64,000 bases of DNA from JAJYSO01 sp964579505 (GCA_964579505.1 CAZOGC010000005.1:1-64000); one strand, 5' to 3'. Positions 34,974 through 44,478 are shown, counted from the stretch's first letter. Notes: a model not told the origin generated them from the letters alone. Made by a program: numbers and translations.

Positions 34974-35558
34974 GTGAATTATTTAGCCCACATCTATTTA
35001 TCGGGAGAAAATGACCAACTAAAGATTGGAAACTTTATGGCCGACCCCATAAAGGGAAAGGCATACGAAAAGTACTCAGGAGATATTCAAAAAGGGATTC
35101 TCTTGCATCGTGCTATTGATACTTTTACGGATACTCATCCCATTGTTAGGCAGAGTGCCGGAAGATTATTTGAAAAATTCAGGCACTATAACGGGGTTAT
35201 TGTAGATGTCTTTTACGACCATTTTTTGGCAAAGAATTGGAAAACATACCACCCACAGCCTCTAGCTGATTATACAGAAGGATTTTATCAACTTTTAGCC
35301 ACCAACCTCGCTATACTTCCTGCAAGTGTACAGCGTTTTTTTCCCTATATGAAACAGCAGAATTGGCTACTGAGCTATCGAGATATTTCCGGAATTGAGA
35401 AAGCGTTACGCAATATGAGCACACGCATAAGAGGAGGCTATCAGTTAGATGATTCTATAGTAGTTTTGAACAAACATTATGCTGAGTTTGAACACGAATT
35501 CAAAACATTTTTTCCGGAAATTATGGCGTATGTAAGAAAGAAAAAAGTTACTTTCTAA
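34974..35558 (+). CDS. Acyl carrier protein phosphodiesterase-like (DUF479)
   Basis: This 194-residue protein starts with a GTG (MNYLAHIYLSGENDQLKIGNF...), the entry of the AcpH/DUF479 family, with NFMADPIKGK, HRAIDTFTD and VFYDHFLAKNW. AcpH removes 4'-phosphopantetheine from acyl carrier protein. Key His and Asp residues of the HD-like fold are present. It is alone on the plus strand and overlaps the tail of the convergent LpxD-like gene by 4 bases. Confidence 0.85.
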   Translation: MNYLAHIYLSGENDQLKIGNFMADPIKGKAYEKYSGDIQKGILLHRAIDTFTDTHPIVRQSAGRLFEKFRHYNGVIVDVFYDHFLAKNWKTYHPQPLADYTEGFYQLLATNLAILPASVQRFFPYMKQQNWLLSYRDISGIEKALRNMSTRIRGGYQLDDSIVVLNKHYAEFEHEFKTFFPEIMAYVRKKKVTF

Positions 35559-36499
35559 CTCTTTTCTAATTTATCTACCCGAGTCATTAAATCTGGTATA
35601 TAACGTAATCCTACTAATTCTTTATAGCGCACTCTGGCTTCTTCTATAGGGCAACCAAAATAGGTTTTTTCTCCGGCAATAGATTTTGTAACTCCTGTTT
35701 GGGCCAGCACATTCGCTTTTTTACCAATAGTTATGCCGTTGGCTACGCCTACTTGGCCCCAAAGAGTGGCTTCATCTTCAATAACCACGCAACCAGCCAC
35801 ACCACATTGAGCAGCTAACAAGCATTTTTTACCGATTATCGTATCATGGCCTACATGTACCTGATTGTCTAACTTAGTACCTTCTTTAATAGTAGTATCA
35901 CCACTCACTCCGCGGTCTATGGTGCAAGAAGCTCCAATTTCAACATCGTTTTCAATTACTACGCGACCACCAGACTTTAATCGGTCATATCCTTCCGGTC
36001 GATTTTTATAGTAAAAAGCTGAGGCGCCTAAAACAGTGTTAGCATGAATAATAACGTTATCGCCAATTTGTGTATAATCATACAAACTTACATTGGCGTG
36101 AATCACACAGTTTTTCCCTATTTTTACGTGGTTTCCAATAAATACATTGGGTTGAATAATGGTCCCTTCCCCAATTTTAGCCGTATCACTAACCGAATTA
36201 TTAGCTTTTTGAAAGGGTTTAAAGTGATCAGTGAGCTTATTAAAATCGCGAAAAGGATCATCACTAATCAATAGCGCTTTTCCTTCCGGGCATGCTACGC
36301 GTTTATTAATGAGGATAACAGTTGCCGCAGACTGTAAAGCTTTATCATAATATTTTGGGTGATCTACAAAAACAATATCACCCGGTGTAACCACATGGAT
36401 TTCATTCATTCCGAAAATCGGAAAATTAACATCCCCAACAAATTCTGCATCAATTATATGAGCAATTTGTTGCAACGTATATTTTTGTGGAAACTTCAT
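35555..36499 (-). CDS. Second LpxD-like left-handed beta-helix acyltransferase
   Basis: This 314-residue protein has an N-terminal UDP-binding-like domain and a hexapeptide repeat beta-helix (about 105-270) with FIGNHVKIG, CVIHANVSLYD, QVHVGHDTIIG and LLAAQCGVAG, followed by a C-terminal helix. It resembles LpxD, and a true lpxD lies at 39296-40324. It is at the downstream end of the lipid A operon. It may be a paralogue with a different acyl donor; other flavobacteria also carry such an LpxD-like gene. The active-site His is in VHVGHDTI. Confidence 0.83.
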   Translation of the reverse strand: MKFPQKYTLQQIAHIIDAEFVGDVNFPIFGMNEIHVVTPGDIVFVDHPKYYDKALQSAATVILINKRVACPEGKALLISDDPFRDFNKLTDHFKPFQKANNSVSDTAKIGEGTIIQPNVFIGNHVKIGKNCVIHANVSLYDYTQIGDNVIIHANTVLGASAFYYKNRPEGYDRLKSGGRVVIENDVEIGASCTIDRGVSGDTTIKEGTKLDNQVHVGHDTIIGKKCLLAAQCGVAGCVVIEDEATLWGQVGVANGITIGKKANVLAQTGVTKSIAGEKTYFGCPIEEARVRYKELVGLRYIPDLMTRVDKLEKS

Positions 36500-36536
36500 A
36501 TCTCAAAACTCACTATAAATTATAGAAAACCTATTT

Positions 36537-37109
36537 TTACTCTTTTACACGCTCCTTGTAAGTGCCATTTTCTGTTTCTATACGAATTTTGTCTCCTTCG
36601 TTAATAAACAAGGGCACATTTACTTCTGCTCCGGTCTCTACTGTAGCCGGTTTTAAAGCATTGGTAGCTGTATTTCCTTTTACACCCGGCTCTGTATGGG
36701 TTACCGTAAGCACTACATTGGCCGGCATATCTACCGCCAAGGGCATGTGCTCATCATTTTCAGCGTTCATAACTACGGTTACAACTTCCCCTTCTTTCAA
36801 TAAACCGGGATAATCGAGTAGGGTTTCTACTAATCGAATTTGACTGTAATCATCTGTACGCATAAAATGATAGAACTCTCCATCACTATACAAATACTGA
36901 TATTGATGTGTTTCTACTCGAACATCTTCAAGTTTATGTCCGGCAGAAAAGGTATTGTCTACCACTTTTCCGGAAGTCAAACTTTTCAACTTTGTACGTA
37001 CAAACGCCGGACCTTTACCGGGTTTTACATGTAAAAATTCAATTATTTTATAGATATCATTTTTATAGTGAATACAAAGTCCTTTACGAATGTCGCTAGT
37101 TGTTGCCAT
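36537..37109 (-). CDS. efp: Translation elongation factor P
   Basis: This 190-residue protein has three beta-barrel domains and the EF-P tip KPGKGPAFVRTK, with Lys32 at the modification position, and the C-terminal FINEGDKIRIET. EF-P rescues ribosomes stalled on polyproline. The modification system cannot be read here; no epmA/epmB-like gene is in the window. It lies 7 bases downstream of lpxA and within the lipid A operon. Confidence 0.96.
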   Translation of the reverse strand: MATTSDIRKGLCIHYKNDIYKIIEFLHVKPGKGPAFVRTKLKSLTSGKVVDNTFSAGHKLEDVRVETHQYQYLYSDGEFYHFMRTDDYSQIRLVETLLDYPGLLKEGEVVTVVMNAENDEHMPLAVDMPANVVLTVTHTEPGVKGNTATNALKPATVETGAEVNVPLFINEGDKIRIETENGTYKERVKE

Positions 37110-37116
37110 AAATTTT

Positions 37117-37896
37117 TTATTTAAAATAGCCCTTCATTATACCGCGTTTTGAGCTACGGATAAACTGTAAAATATCATCGCGCTCGGGAGTAGCCTCCAT
37201 CTCTGCTTCAATAATACCTGCGGCTTGGGTGTTGTTGTTATTTTTTTGATATAGAATTCTGTAAATATCTTGAATTTCTCTGATTTTTTCTGTAGAAAAG
37301 CCTCTACGACGCAATCCTATAGAATTAATTCCTACATAAGAAAGCGGTTCGCGTGCAGCTTTTACAAAAGGGGGTACATCTTTCCGCACCAAAGCACCTC
37401 CGGCAATAAAAGCATGGCTACCCACACTACAAAATTGGTGTACAGCTACCATACCGGCCATGGTTACATAATCTCCTACTGTAATATGTCCTGCTAGTGT
37501 GGTATTATTTGAAAAGGTACATCCTTCACCCACCACACAATCGTGTGCAATATGACAATAGGCCATAATCCACCCATTTTTACCTATTTTAGTACTCATT
37601 CGGTCTTTAGTACCTCGGTTAATGGTTACACATTCTCTAATGGTGGTGTTATCACCTATTTCAACCGTAGTATCTTCTCCTCCATATTTTTTATCTTGAG
37701 GAATACCGGAAATAACGGCACCGGGAAAAATACTAACGTTTTTTCCAATTCGAGCACCTTCCATAATGGTTACATTAGAGCCAATCCACGAACCTTCTCC
37801 AATTTCTACATTATTATGAATAATGGCAAACGGCTCTATTACCACATTTTTGGCAATTTTAGCACCCGGATGCACATAAGCTAACGGTTGGTTCAT
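37117..37896 (-). CDS. lpxA: LpxA, UDP-N-acetylglucosamine acyltransferase
   Basis: This 259-residue hexapeptide-repeat protein has AYCHIAHDCVVGEGC (catalytic His), AGHITVGDYVTMAG, VHQFCSVGSHAFIAGG and the C-terminal helical SIGLRRRGFS. It transfers a 3-hydroxyacyl chain from ACP to UDP-GlcNAc, the first step of lipid A synthesis in the cytoplasm. It starts 3 bases after lpxC-fabZ. Confidence 0.96.
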   Translation of the reverse strand: MNQPLAYVHPGAKIAKNVVIEPFAIIHNNVEIGEGSWIGSNVTIMEGARIGKNVSIFPGAVISGIPQDKKYGGEDTTVEIGDNTTIRECVTINRGTKDRMSTKIGKNGWIMAYCHIAHDCVVGEGCTFSNNTTLAGHITVGDYVTMAGMVAVHQFCSVGSHAFIAGGALVRKDVPPFVKAAREPLSYVGINSIGLRRRGFSTEKIREIQDIYRILYQKNNNNTQAAGIIEAEMEATPERDDILQFIRSSKRGIMKGYFK

Positions 37897-37899
37897 AAT

Positions 37900-39303
37900 C
37901 TACTTGTTTTTGATTTTTACTATCTGAGCCATTAGTTCAGCTTCAGCGCATAATTTATTATTAGCGTAGGCTTTACCCACCATATGACAAATACCGCGGC
38001 GTATAGGTGAAATTAAATCACATTTAAAGACAAGAGTATCACCTGGCACTACTTTACGTTTAAACTTAACCTGATCCATTTTCATAAAATAGGTTACATA
38101 ATTTTCAGGGTCAGGCACGGTACTTAAAATAAGTATTCCCCCGGTTTGTGCCATGGCTTCAATAATGAGTACTCCGGGCATAATGGGTTCATCCGGAAAA
38201 TGCCCTTTAAAGAAGTCCTCATTCATGCTTACATTTTTACTTCCAATTACCACCTCATCGGTAAGTTTAAAAATTTTGTCAATGAGTAAAAAAGGAGGAC
38301 GGTGAGGCAACATTTTTCGAATCTGCATAACATCCATCAGCGGGGGTTGGTTTAAATCAACCTGTGGTAAGTCTTGTCGCCGTTCTAACCGAATATGCTG
38401 TTCTACTTTTTTTGCAAAGTCTGTATTTATCTTATGACCGGGTTTATTGGCAATGACACGTCCTTTTATACGAGTACCTATTAAGGCTAAATCGCCAATT
38501 ACATCTAATAATTTATGGCGAGCTGCTTCATTGGGATGATGCAAGTCTACATTATCCAAAATACCATTAGGCTTAACCGAAATATTCTCTTTTCCGAAGG
38601 CTTTTTCTAACTTCTTGAAGGTTTCTTCAGACAGTTTTTTATCAACATAAACAATGGCATTATTTAAATCGCCACCCCGAATAAGCCCGTGGTCTAACAA
38701 GGTTTCTAATTCGTGTAAAAAGCTAAATGTACGTGAGTCTGCTATCTCGGTTTCATAATCCGCTAAATTAGATAAAATAGCGTTTTGAGTGCCCAACACC
38801 TTGGTATTAAAATCTACCATGGTCATTACTTCATAATGGTCTGAAGGAAGTAGCATCAATTCGCTGCCGGTTTCTTCATCTACATACGAAATGATTTCTT
38901 TCACCTCATATTCATCGCGTTCAGCTTTTTGTTCTACAATACCGGCCTCTTTAAGTGCTTTTACAAAAAACTTAGCCGATCCGTCCATAATAGGGGGCTC
39001 AGACGAATTGAGTTCTATTAGCACATTATCAATCTCTAGCCCCACACAGGCAGACAACACGTGCTCTGAGGTTTGAACACTCACCCCTTCTTTTTCTATA
39101 CGTGTGCCGCGTTCTGTGCCTTTTACATAAGAAGCCAATGCCGGTACGGTTGGCTCGTCTTCTAAATCAACTCTTTTAAAAACATAACCATGGTTTTCGG
39201 GAGCCGGCTTAAACGTTAGTTTAACTTCTTTTCCTGTGTGTAGACCTACTCCGGTAAGAGAGATCTCTTTTTTAATTGTGCGTTGTTTTGATTGTTCAGC
39301 CAT
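37900..39303 (-). CDS. lpxC-fabZ: Bifunctional LpxC-FabZ (UDP-3-O-acyl-GlcNAc deacetylase and 3-hydroxyacyl-ACP dehydratase)
   Basis: The N-terminal 310 residues are LpxC: GVGLHTG, SEHVLSA and HHPNEAARHKLLDVIGD carry the zinc His/Asp ligands. The C-terminal 150 residues are FabZ: LPHRPPFLLIDKI with the catalytic His and GHFPDEPIMPGVLIIEAMAQ. The fusion is the normal form in Bacteroidetes and couples lipid A deacetylation with control of hydroxyacyl-ACP. It overlaps lpxD by 8 bases. Confidence 0.97.
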   Translation of the reverse strand: MAEQSKQRTIKKEISLTGVGLHTGKEVKLTFKPAPENHGYVFKRVDLEDEPTVPALASYVKGTERGTRIEKEGVSVQTSEHVLSACVGLEIDNVLIELNSSEPPIMDGSAKFFVKALKEAGIVEQKAERDEYEVKEIISYVDEETGSELMLLPSDHYEVMTMVDFNTKVLGTQNAILSNLADYETEIADSRTFSFLHELETLLDHGLIRGGDLNNAIVYVDKKLSEETFKKLEKAFGKENISVKPNGILDNVDLHHPNEAARHKLLDVIGDLALIGTRIKGRVIANKPGHKINTDFAKKVEQHIRLERRQDLPQVDLNQPPLMDVMQIRKMLPHRPPFLLIDKIFKLTDEVVIGSKNVSMNEDFFKGHFPDEPIMPGVLIIEAMAQTGGILILSTVPDPENYVTYFMKMDQVKFKRKVVPGDTLVFKCDLISPIRRGICHMVGKAYANNKLCAEAELMAQIVKIKNK

Positions 39304-40324
39304 TATTTTTGAGCTTTTTCTCTACTTCTTCTAATCGCTTAATAATTTTTGGAAGATTTTTGAAATAAATATAAGATCGATTGTATCCGGTATACGACAA
39401 GGAAGGTGACCCTTGTAAAACCGCATCATCTTCAATATTACTAATCACACCGGTCTGGGCTTGCATTTTAACCCTGTTTCCTACCTTTAAATGCCCGGCA
39501 ATGCCTACTTGTCCTCCCAAAACACAATACTCTCCAATTTTGGTAGAACCGGCTATACCGGTTTGGGCGGCTATAGCCGTATGCTTTCCTATCTCTACAT
39601 TGTGAGCTACTTGAATCTGATTATCTAGCTTTACTCCTTCTCTAATTATTGTAGAACCCATCGTAGAACGGTCTATGGTGGCAGCTGCGCCTATCTCTAC
39701 ATTGTCTTCAAGAATAACGTTTCCAATCTGAGGAATTTTGTGATACACTCCTTCTTTATCCGGCGCATATCCAAACCCGTCAGCACCAATCACTGCATTA
39801 CTGTGAATAATACAATTATTGCCAATTTCTATCTCGTGATAAATCTGTACGCCTGAATAGATGGTTACATTATCTCCTATTTTAGTATGATCGCCAATAT
39901 AAACGTTTGGGTAAATTTTTACATTATTACCGATGGTCACATTATCACCTATATAAGCAAATGCACCTACATAAATATTCTCTCCATACTGGGCAGATTC
40001 TGCAATATAATGTGGATTTTCCAGTCCTTTTTTTTCTTGTCTTAACTGGTTATAAAACTCTAACAACTTAGTAAAAGCTTGGTAGGAGTCTTCTACGCGT
40101 ATCAATGTTGGGGTTATGTCCCGATCAGGCTCAAAATCCTCATTTACTATACATATTGAGGCTTGGGTTTCATAAATATAATTAAGATATTTAGGATTAG
40201 AAAGAAAGGTAAGTGTACCCGGTTTTCCTTCCTCTATCTTGGCTAATGACGAAACCTCAGTCTCCGGATTGCCGTCTACACGACCTTCTAAAACTTCTGC
40301 TATTTGTGCGGCTGTAAACTTCAT
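39296..40324 (-). CDS. lpxD: LpxD, UDP-3-O-acylglucosamine N-acyltransferase
   Basis: This 342-residue protein has the N-terminal uridine-binding domain (FLSNPKYLNYIYETQAS), hexapeptide repeats with IHSNAVIGADGFGYAP, QVAHNVEIGKHTAIAAQTGIAG, and a C-terminal helix. The His in VAHNVEIG is the general base. It adds the second acyl chain in lipid A synthesis. It heads the operon lpxD, lpxC-fabZ, lpxA, efp, LpxD-like. Confidence 0.96.
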   Translation of the reverse strand: MKFTAAQIAEVLEGRVDGNPETEVSSLAKIEEGKPGTLTFLSNPKYLNYIYETQASICIVNEDFEPDRDITPTLIRVEDSYQAFTKLLEFYNQLRQEKKGLENPHYIAESAQYGENIYVGAFAYIGDNVTIGNNVKIYPNVYIGDHTKIGDNVTIYSGVQIYHEIEIGNNCIIHSNAVIGADGFGYAPDKEGVYHKIPQIGNVILEDNVEIGAAATIDRSTMGSTIIREGVKLDNQIQVAHNVEIGKHTAIAAQTGIAGSTKIGEYCVLGGQVGIAGHLKVGNRVKMQAQTGVISNIEDDAVLQGSPSLSYTGYNRSYIYFKNLPKIIKRLEEVEKKLKNNG

Positions 40325-40329
40325 TGCGG

Positions 40330-40337
40330 CAAAAATA
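40330..40337 (-). promoter_or_regulatory. Candidate -7 box close to the lpxD start
   Basis: The minus strand reads TATTTTTG, only 6 bases before the lpxD ATG, which would give a nearly leaderless transcript. The operon may instead be read from the HD gene upstream. Confidence 0.3.
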
Positions 40338-40358
40338 TAAAAAAAGTATGAATAACTG

Positions 40359-41588
40359 TTAATTCTTTGGTTTAGGGTAACAGATATAATGTTTAATTAC
40401 CGGTTTTGACAGCGCCTCTAAATTGAGTTGATCAGAAGCCTCTGCTACATCTTTCAGCTCACCATTTTTATATAAAATTTGAATAACATTATTTCCATGA
40501 TGGTAGGCTAAATGCTCCACTTTTCCTGAAAACACAAAAAAATCAACCTCTTCTCTGCTCAACTGATACCGTTTTTGCAGTTTATTGCGCTGCTCTTCTA
40601 ATTCTGCCGTCATTATTGGTTCTTTTTGAAGACGAACCTTTAACAAATCGCGGTTAATCAACATCTGGCACAAGTTGCTCAACACAAAATCATCACAGTC
40701 TATCCACATCTTCATTGCTGACACTATATCATAATCGTCTAATTTGCTGAATGTTTCTAACGTATCATCAGAAAAATTAGTTCGATTAACCTTATGGCTC
40801 AAAAAATAGCGCAAAGCAGGGCTAGCCGGTAATTCTACTCCACTATGCACCAACTGTTTCGCGCGTTTTAACATGCGTATAAGCAGTTGTTCTGCCGCCA
40901 TACTGGTTTTGTGTAAATACACTTGCCAATACATTAAACGACGAGCCACCAAAAATTTTTCTACTGAGTAGATTCCTTTTTCTTCAATCACCAACTTATC
41001 ATTTACCACATGCAGCATAGCTATCAGCCGCTGGCTATTAATATTTCCCTCGGCCACACCGGTATAAAAACTATCACGCTTTAAATAGTCTAACCTATCC
41101 ATATCTAGCTGGCTTGCAATTAATTGATGAAAAAAAGAACGGTGATAATCGCCTTTAAAAATAGAAATTGCCAAGGTCAATTTCCCGTCAATAATGGTAT
41201 TCATCTTTTCCATAAACCGCAACGAAAGCGATTCGTGACTTACCTCACTCACCAAACTGTGTTCCATAGCGTGCGAAAAAGGTCCATGCCCAATATCGTG
41301 TAACAAAATAGCCATCAACAAAGCTTCGTGCTCTTCTTCTGTTATTTCTGTTCCTTTAAACCGCAGCACTTTTATGGCTTGATCCATTAAATGCATACAA
41401 CCCAGGGCGTGGTGAAACCGGCTGTGGTGTGCCCCCGGATAAACCAAATAAGAAAGCCCCATTTGTGTTATACGTCGAAGTCTCTGAAAATATCGATGTT
41501 CAATAATATCAAAAATCCTTTCGTTAGGGATGGTAATAAAACCGTATATTGGGTCGTTTAATATTTTGAGTTTATTGCGTGAATTCAA
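40359..41588 (-). CDS. HD-domain phosphohydrolase (dGTPase-like)
   Basis: This 409-residue protein has an HD domain with the metal ligands HSRFHHALGCMHL, LLHDIGHGPFSHAME and QLDMDRLDYLKRDSFY, and a C-terminal helical region. This is the YdhJ/SAMHD1-like group of deoxynucleotide triphosphohydrolases. It lies 35 bases upstream of lpxD on the same strand and diverges from porX. Substrate not proven. Confidence 0.9.
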   Translation of the reverse strand: MNSRNKLKILNDPIYGFITIPNERIFDIIEHRYFQRLRRITQMGLSYLVYPGAHHSRFHHALGCMHLMDQAIKVLRFKGTEITEEEHEALLMAILLHDIGHGPFSHAMEHSLVSEVSHESLSLRFMEKMNTIIDGKLTLAISIFKGDYHRSFFHQLIASQLDMDRLDYLKRDSFYTGVAEGNINSQRLIAMLHVVNDKLVIEEKGIYSVEKFLVARRLMYWQVYLHKTSMAAEQLLIRMLKRAKQLVHSGVELPASPALRYFLSHKVNRTNFSDDTLETFSKLDDYDIVSAMKMWIDCDDFVLSNLCQMLINRDLLKVRLQKEPIMTAELEEQRNKLQKRYQLSREEVDFFVFSGKVEHLAYHHGNNVIQILYKNGELKDVAEASDQLNLEALSKPVIKHYICYPKPKN

Positions 41589-41614
41589 ATCTTTTATTTA
41601 ACTTTCTAAACAGG

Positions 41615-41622
41615 CAAATATA
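41615..41622 (-). promoter_or_regulatory. Candidate -7 box of the HD-domain gene
   Basis: The minus strand reads TATATTTG (TAnnTTTG), 26 bases before the start codon, in the short space shared with porX. Confidence 0.45.
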
Positions 41623-41627
41623 CATAT

Positions 41628-43178
41628 ATGAATGAGATTAAAGTACTTTGGGTAGATGATGAAATTGAACTCTTAAAACCTCATATTATATTTCTTGAGA
41701 AAAAAGGCTATACCGTAACTACTTGTCAAAGTGGAAGCGAAGCTGTTGAAGAAATAGAAAATCAAAACTTCGACATCGTTTTCTTAGACGAAAATATGCC
41801 CGGTATTAGCGGGCTGGAGACACTAACCGAAATAAAACGAAAACAAAACACACTGCCGGTGGTAATGATTACCAAAAGTGAAGAAGAGGCTATTATGGAA
41901 GATGCTATCGGCGCCAAAATATCAGATTATCTCATCAAACCGGTTAATCCTCATCAACTTTTACTCAGCCTTAAAAAAAATCTAGACCATGCCCGTTTAG
42001 TCTCTGAAAAAACAACGGCCAATTACCAACAAGAATTTCGCAAAATTGCGATGGACATGGCCATGACAAACTCTTACGAGGGATGGGCTGATATTTACAA
42101 ACGACTTGTGTATTGGGAATTGCAACTGGAAGACACTGCTGAAACCGGGATGATGGAAATTCTAAAATCACAAAAAACCGAGGCCAATAACCAGTTTGGA
42201 AAATTTATTGAAAAAAATTACCGGCAGTGGTTTGCCAACCCGGCTGATGCACCCACTATGTCGCATACCCTTTTTCGCAACAAAATTGTACCCGAAATTG
42301 GTAAAGACCAACCCACTTTGTTGGTTGTGGTAGACAACCTTCGGTATGACCAATGGAAAGCATTTGAACCTATTCTTAACCAGTATTACAAAAAAGAAGA
42401 CGAAGAAATGTTTTGCAGCATTCTGCCCACGGCCACTCAATATGCGCGTAATGCTATTTTTTCAGGATTAATGCCGGAGGATATGGAACGACTACACCCC
42501 GATATTTGGTTAAACGACACCGATGAAGGAGGCAAAAACATGCACGAACTCGAATTTTTAGAGGCGCAAATGAAACGCTTGGGACTTCACCTAAAAACCG
42601 AATATCACAAAATAGCCAATTTAAGAAACGGAGAAAAATTAGCGGACAATTTTCAGTCGCAAAAAGAAAATGACTTAACAGTAGTCGTATACAATTTTGT
42701 GGATATGCTCTCCCATTCTAAAACCGAAATGGATGTGATTAAAGAATTGGCTTCAGACGATAAATCGTATCGTTCTCTAACCGCCAGTTGGTTTAAAAAT
42801 TCGCCGCTGCTAAAAATCATTCAAAAAGCACAAGCATTGGGCTTTAAACTCATTATTACCACAGACCACGGCACCATCAATGTACAGAGCCCCTCAAAGG
42901 TGGTAGGCGATAGAAATACCAGCCTCAACCTACGGTATAAAACCGGTAGAAGTTTAACTTATGAGCCCAAAGAAGTGGTAGCCGCTAAAAACCCAAAAGA
43001 TTTTCATCTACCAAGTATTAATATGACGAGTTCTTTTATCTTTGCCAAGAATGATTTGTTCTTTGCTTACCCCAACAACTACAACCATTACGTAAAGTAT
43101 TTTCGTAATACCTACCAGCATGGCGGGGTTTCTTTAGAAGAAATGATTATTCCGTTTTCTGTTTTACAACCGCGTTAA
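41628..43178 (+). CDS. porX: PorX, response regulator with PglZ-type effector domain
   Basis: This 516-residue protein has an N-terminal receiver domain (VLWVDDE, phosphoacceptor Asp54 in VFLDENMPG, Lys in LIKPVNP), a helical linker and a C-terminal PglZ domain of the alkaline-phosphatase superfamily (LLVVVDNLRYDQW, FVDMLSHSKTE, ITTDHGTINV). PorX works with the histidine kinase PorY to control type IX secretion. The PglZ domain binds zinc and hydrolyses nucleotides in the published structure. The histidine kinase is not in this window. Confidence 0.95.
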   Translation: MNEIKVLWVDDEIELLKPHIIFLEKKGYTVTTCQSGSEAVEEIENQNFDIVFLDENMPGISGLETLTEIKRKQNTLPVVMITKSEEEAIMEDAIGAKISDYLIKPVNPHQLLLSLKKNLDHARLVSEKTTANYQQEFRKIAMDMAMTNSYEGWADIYKRLVYWELQLEDTAETGMMEILKSQKTEANNQFGKFIEKNYRQWFANPADAPTMSHTLFRNKIVPEIGKDQPTLLVVVDNLRYDQWKAFEPILNQYYKKEDEEMFCSILPTATQYARNAIFSGLMPEDMERLHPDIWLNDTDEGGKNMHELEFLEAQMKRLGLHLKTEYHKIANLRNGEKLADNFQSQKENDLTVVVYNFVDMLSHSKTEMDVIKELASDDKSYRSLTASWFKNSPLLKIIQKAQALGFKLIITTDHGTINVQSPSKVVGDRNTSLNLRYKTGRSLTYEPKEVVAAKNPKDFHLPSINMTSSFIFAKNDLFFAYPNNYNHYVKYFRNTYQHGGVSLEEMIIPFSVLQPR

Positions 43179-43183
43179 GCCTC

Positions 43184-43585
43184 ATGAAACAACTAAAATA
43201 TACTTTAGCAGAATTGCCACAAATTGCAGAAGAAATTCTTGAAAAGGCAAGCTGCAAAACCTTGCTCTTTTATGGAAAAATGGGCGTTGGCAAAACCACT
43301 CTTATTAAAGAATTAGCCAAAAAACTAGGCTCATCTGATGTGGTCTCTAGCCCTACATTTTCATTGGTAAATGAATACAGTACTCCTACCCAACCCATTT
43401 TTCATTTTGATTTTTACCGAATTGAAGATGAAACAGAGGCCTTAGATATGGGCATTGAAGAATATTTTGCCCAAGATACCTGGCTTTTTATTGAATGGCC
43501 CGAAAAGATAGCCCATTTTCTTCCGGAAGAAGTACAAGAAATTCATATTAAACGAGAAGGAGCCTACAATTTTCTACAATACTAG
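43184..43585 (+). CDS. tsaE: TsaE, tRNA threonylcarbamoyladenosine synthesis ATPase
   Basis: This 133-residue protein has Walker A GKMGVGKTTLIKEL, SSPTFSLVNEY and the C-terminal WPEKI. It is needed with TsaB/C/D for t6A37 of tRNAs. It starts 5 bases after porX, so the two are cotranscribed; linkage of porX and tsaE is common in flavobacteria as I recall it. Confidence 0.94.
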   Translation: MKQLKYTLAELPQIAEEILEKASCKTLLFYGKMGVGKTTLIKELAKKLGSSDVVSSPTFSLVNEYSTPTQPIFHFDFYRIEDETEALDMGIEEYFAQDTWLFIEWPEKIAHFLPEEVQEIHIKREGAYNFLQY

Positions 43586-43608
43586 ATTTTTACAAAGCAA
43601 CTCTTATT

Positions 43609-44472
43609 TTGGCTGACAACTCTAACATAAAAAATGTGCAAGCCACGGTCATTATACCTACTTACAACCGGGCACTCCATATTACCCAAGCCCTAGATAG
43701 CGTGTGGACACAGACGTATCGCCCACTTGAGGTAGTGGTGGTTGACGATGGTTCTACAGACCAAACTCAGGCAGTTGTCAAAGAATGGGCAGCAACCCAC
43801 CAAGAAGACACCTTTTCTACGCGCTATATTTACCAAAAAAATGCAGGGGCTCCTGCCGCTCGTAACAACGGAATAGCCCACAGCACCGGGCAGTATTTAC
43901 AATTTTTAGATTCTGATGATCTATTACTTCCTGAAAAATTAGCGCTTCAAATTAGTTTGATGCAACAGGAAAACACCGCTATGTGTATTTGCGATTACGT
44001 TCATGTAGACCAAAACGACCAACTTTTAAAACACGTGCACAATCATAAAACCATCAACCAACTAATCAGTAGCCATAAAGGTATTTCTACTTCTATAGGA
44101 GTCATCGACAAATCCTTTTTAATTAAAAATAAAATATGTTGGAATCCTAAGCTTAAACGGTTTCAGGATAGGGACTTTAATCGAAAAATTTCACTCTGCA
44201 TTAAACAATTATCATACGTTGATAAGCCTTTATTTAAATGGATTAAACATTCTGAAGACCGCATATCTACAACAATACACGATTCAATCGTGTATTGGCA
44301 AAATTTTACTTCTCTAGTCGGTTTTCATGTAAAAAACTGGAAAAAAATACCGCTCTCTAGGTGGTTTCCTTGCTTTTTTCTCTATGGTAAATTAATCGCC
44401 CTAACTATCTTTATGCCCATTATGAACCGTATTCCAAACTCTGTGAAATTTTGGCGAGACAAAGTGCAATAG
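43609..44472 (+). CDS. Family 2 glycosyltransferase
   Basis: This 287-residue GT-A fold protein starts at a TTG or, alternatively, at the GTG at 43636; no ATG fits. Motifs are TVIIPTYNRA, VVVDDGSTDQT (nucleotide-binding Asp) and LDSDDLL (metal-binding DxD equivalent). The C-terminus contains a hydrophobic stretch (WFPCFFLYGKLIALTIFM). It probably builds a surface glycan. It stands between tsaE and the convergent purC. Confidence 0.82.
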   Translation: MADNSNIKNVQATVIIPTYNRALHITQALDSVWTQTYRPLEVVVVDDGSTDQTQAVVKEWAATHQEDTFSTRYIYQKNAGAPAARNNGIAHSTGQYLQFLDSDDLLLPEKLALQISLMQQENTAMCICDYVHVDQNDQLLKHVHNHKTINQLISSHKGISTSIGVIDKSFLIKNKICWNPKLKRFQDRDFNRKISLCIKQLSYVDKPLFKWIKHSEDRISTTIHDSIVYWQNFTSLVGFHVKNWKKIPLSRWFPCFFLYGKLIALTIFMPIMNRIPNSVKFWRDKVQ

Positions 44473-44478
44473 CCTTAT

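Noticed and set aside
43609..44472. A frameshift or missing start in the glycosyltransferase gene after tsaE
   Set aside because: No ATG fits, but TTG at 43609 or GTG at 43636 gives a complete GT2 domain, so a non-ATG start is simpler than a defect.
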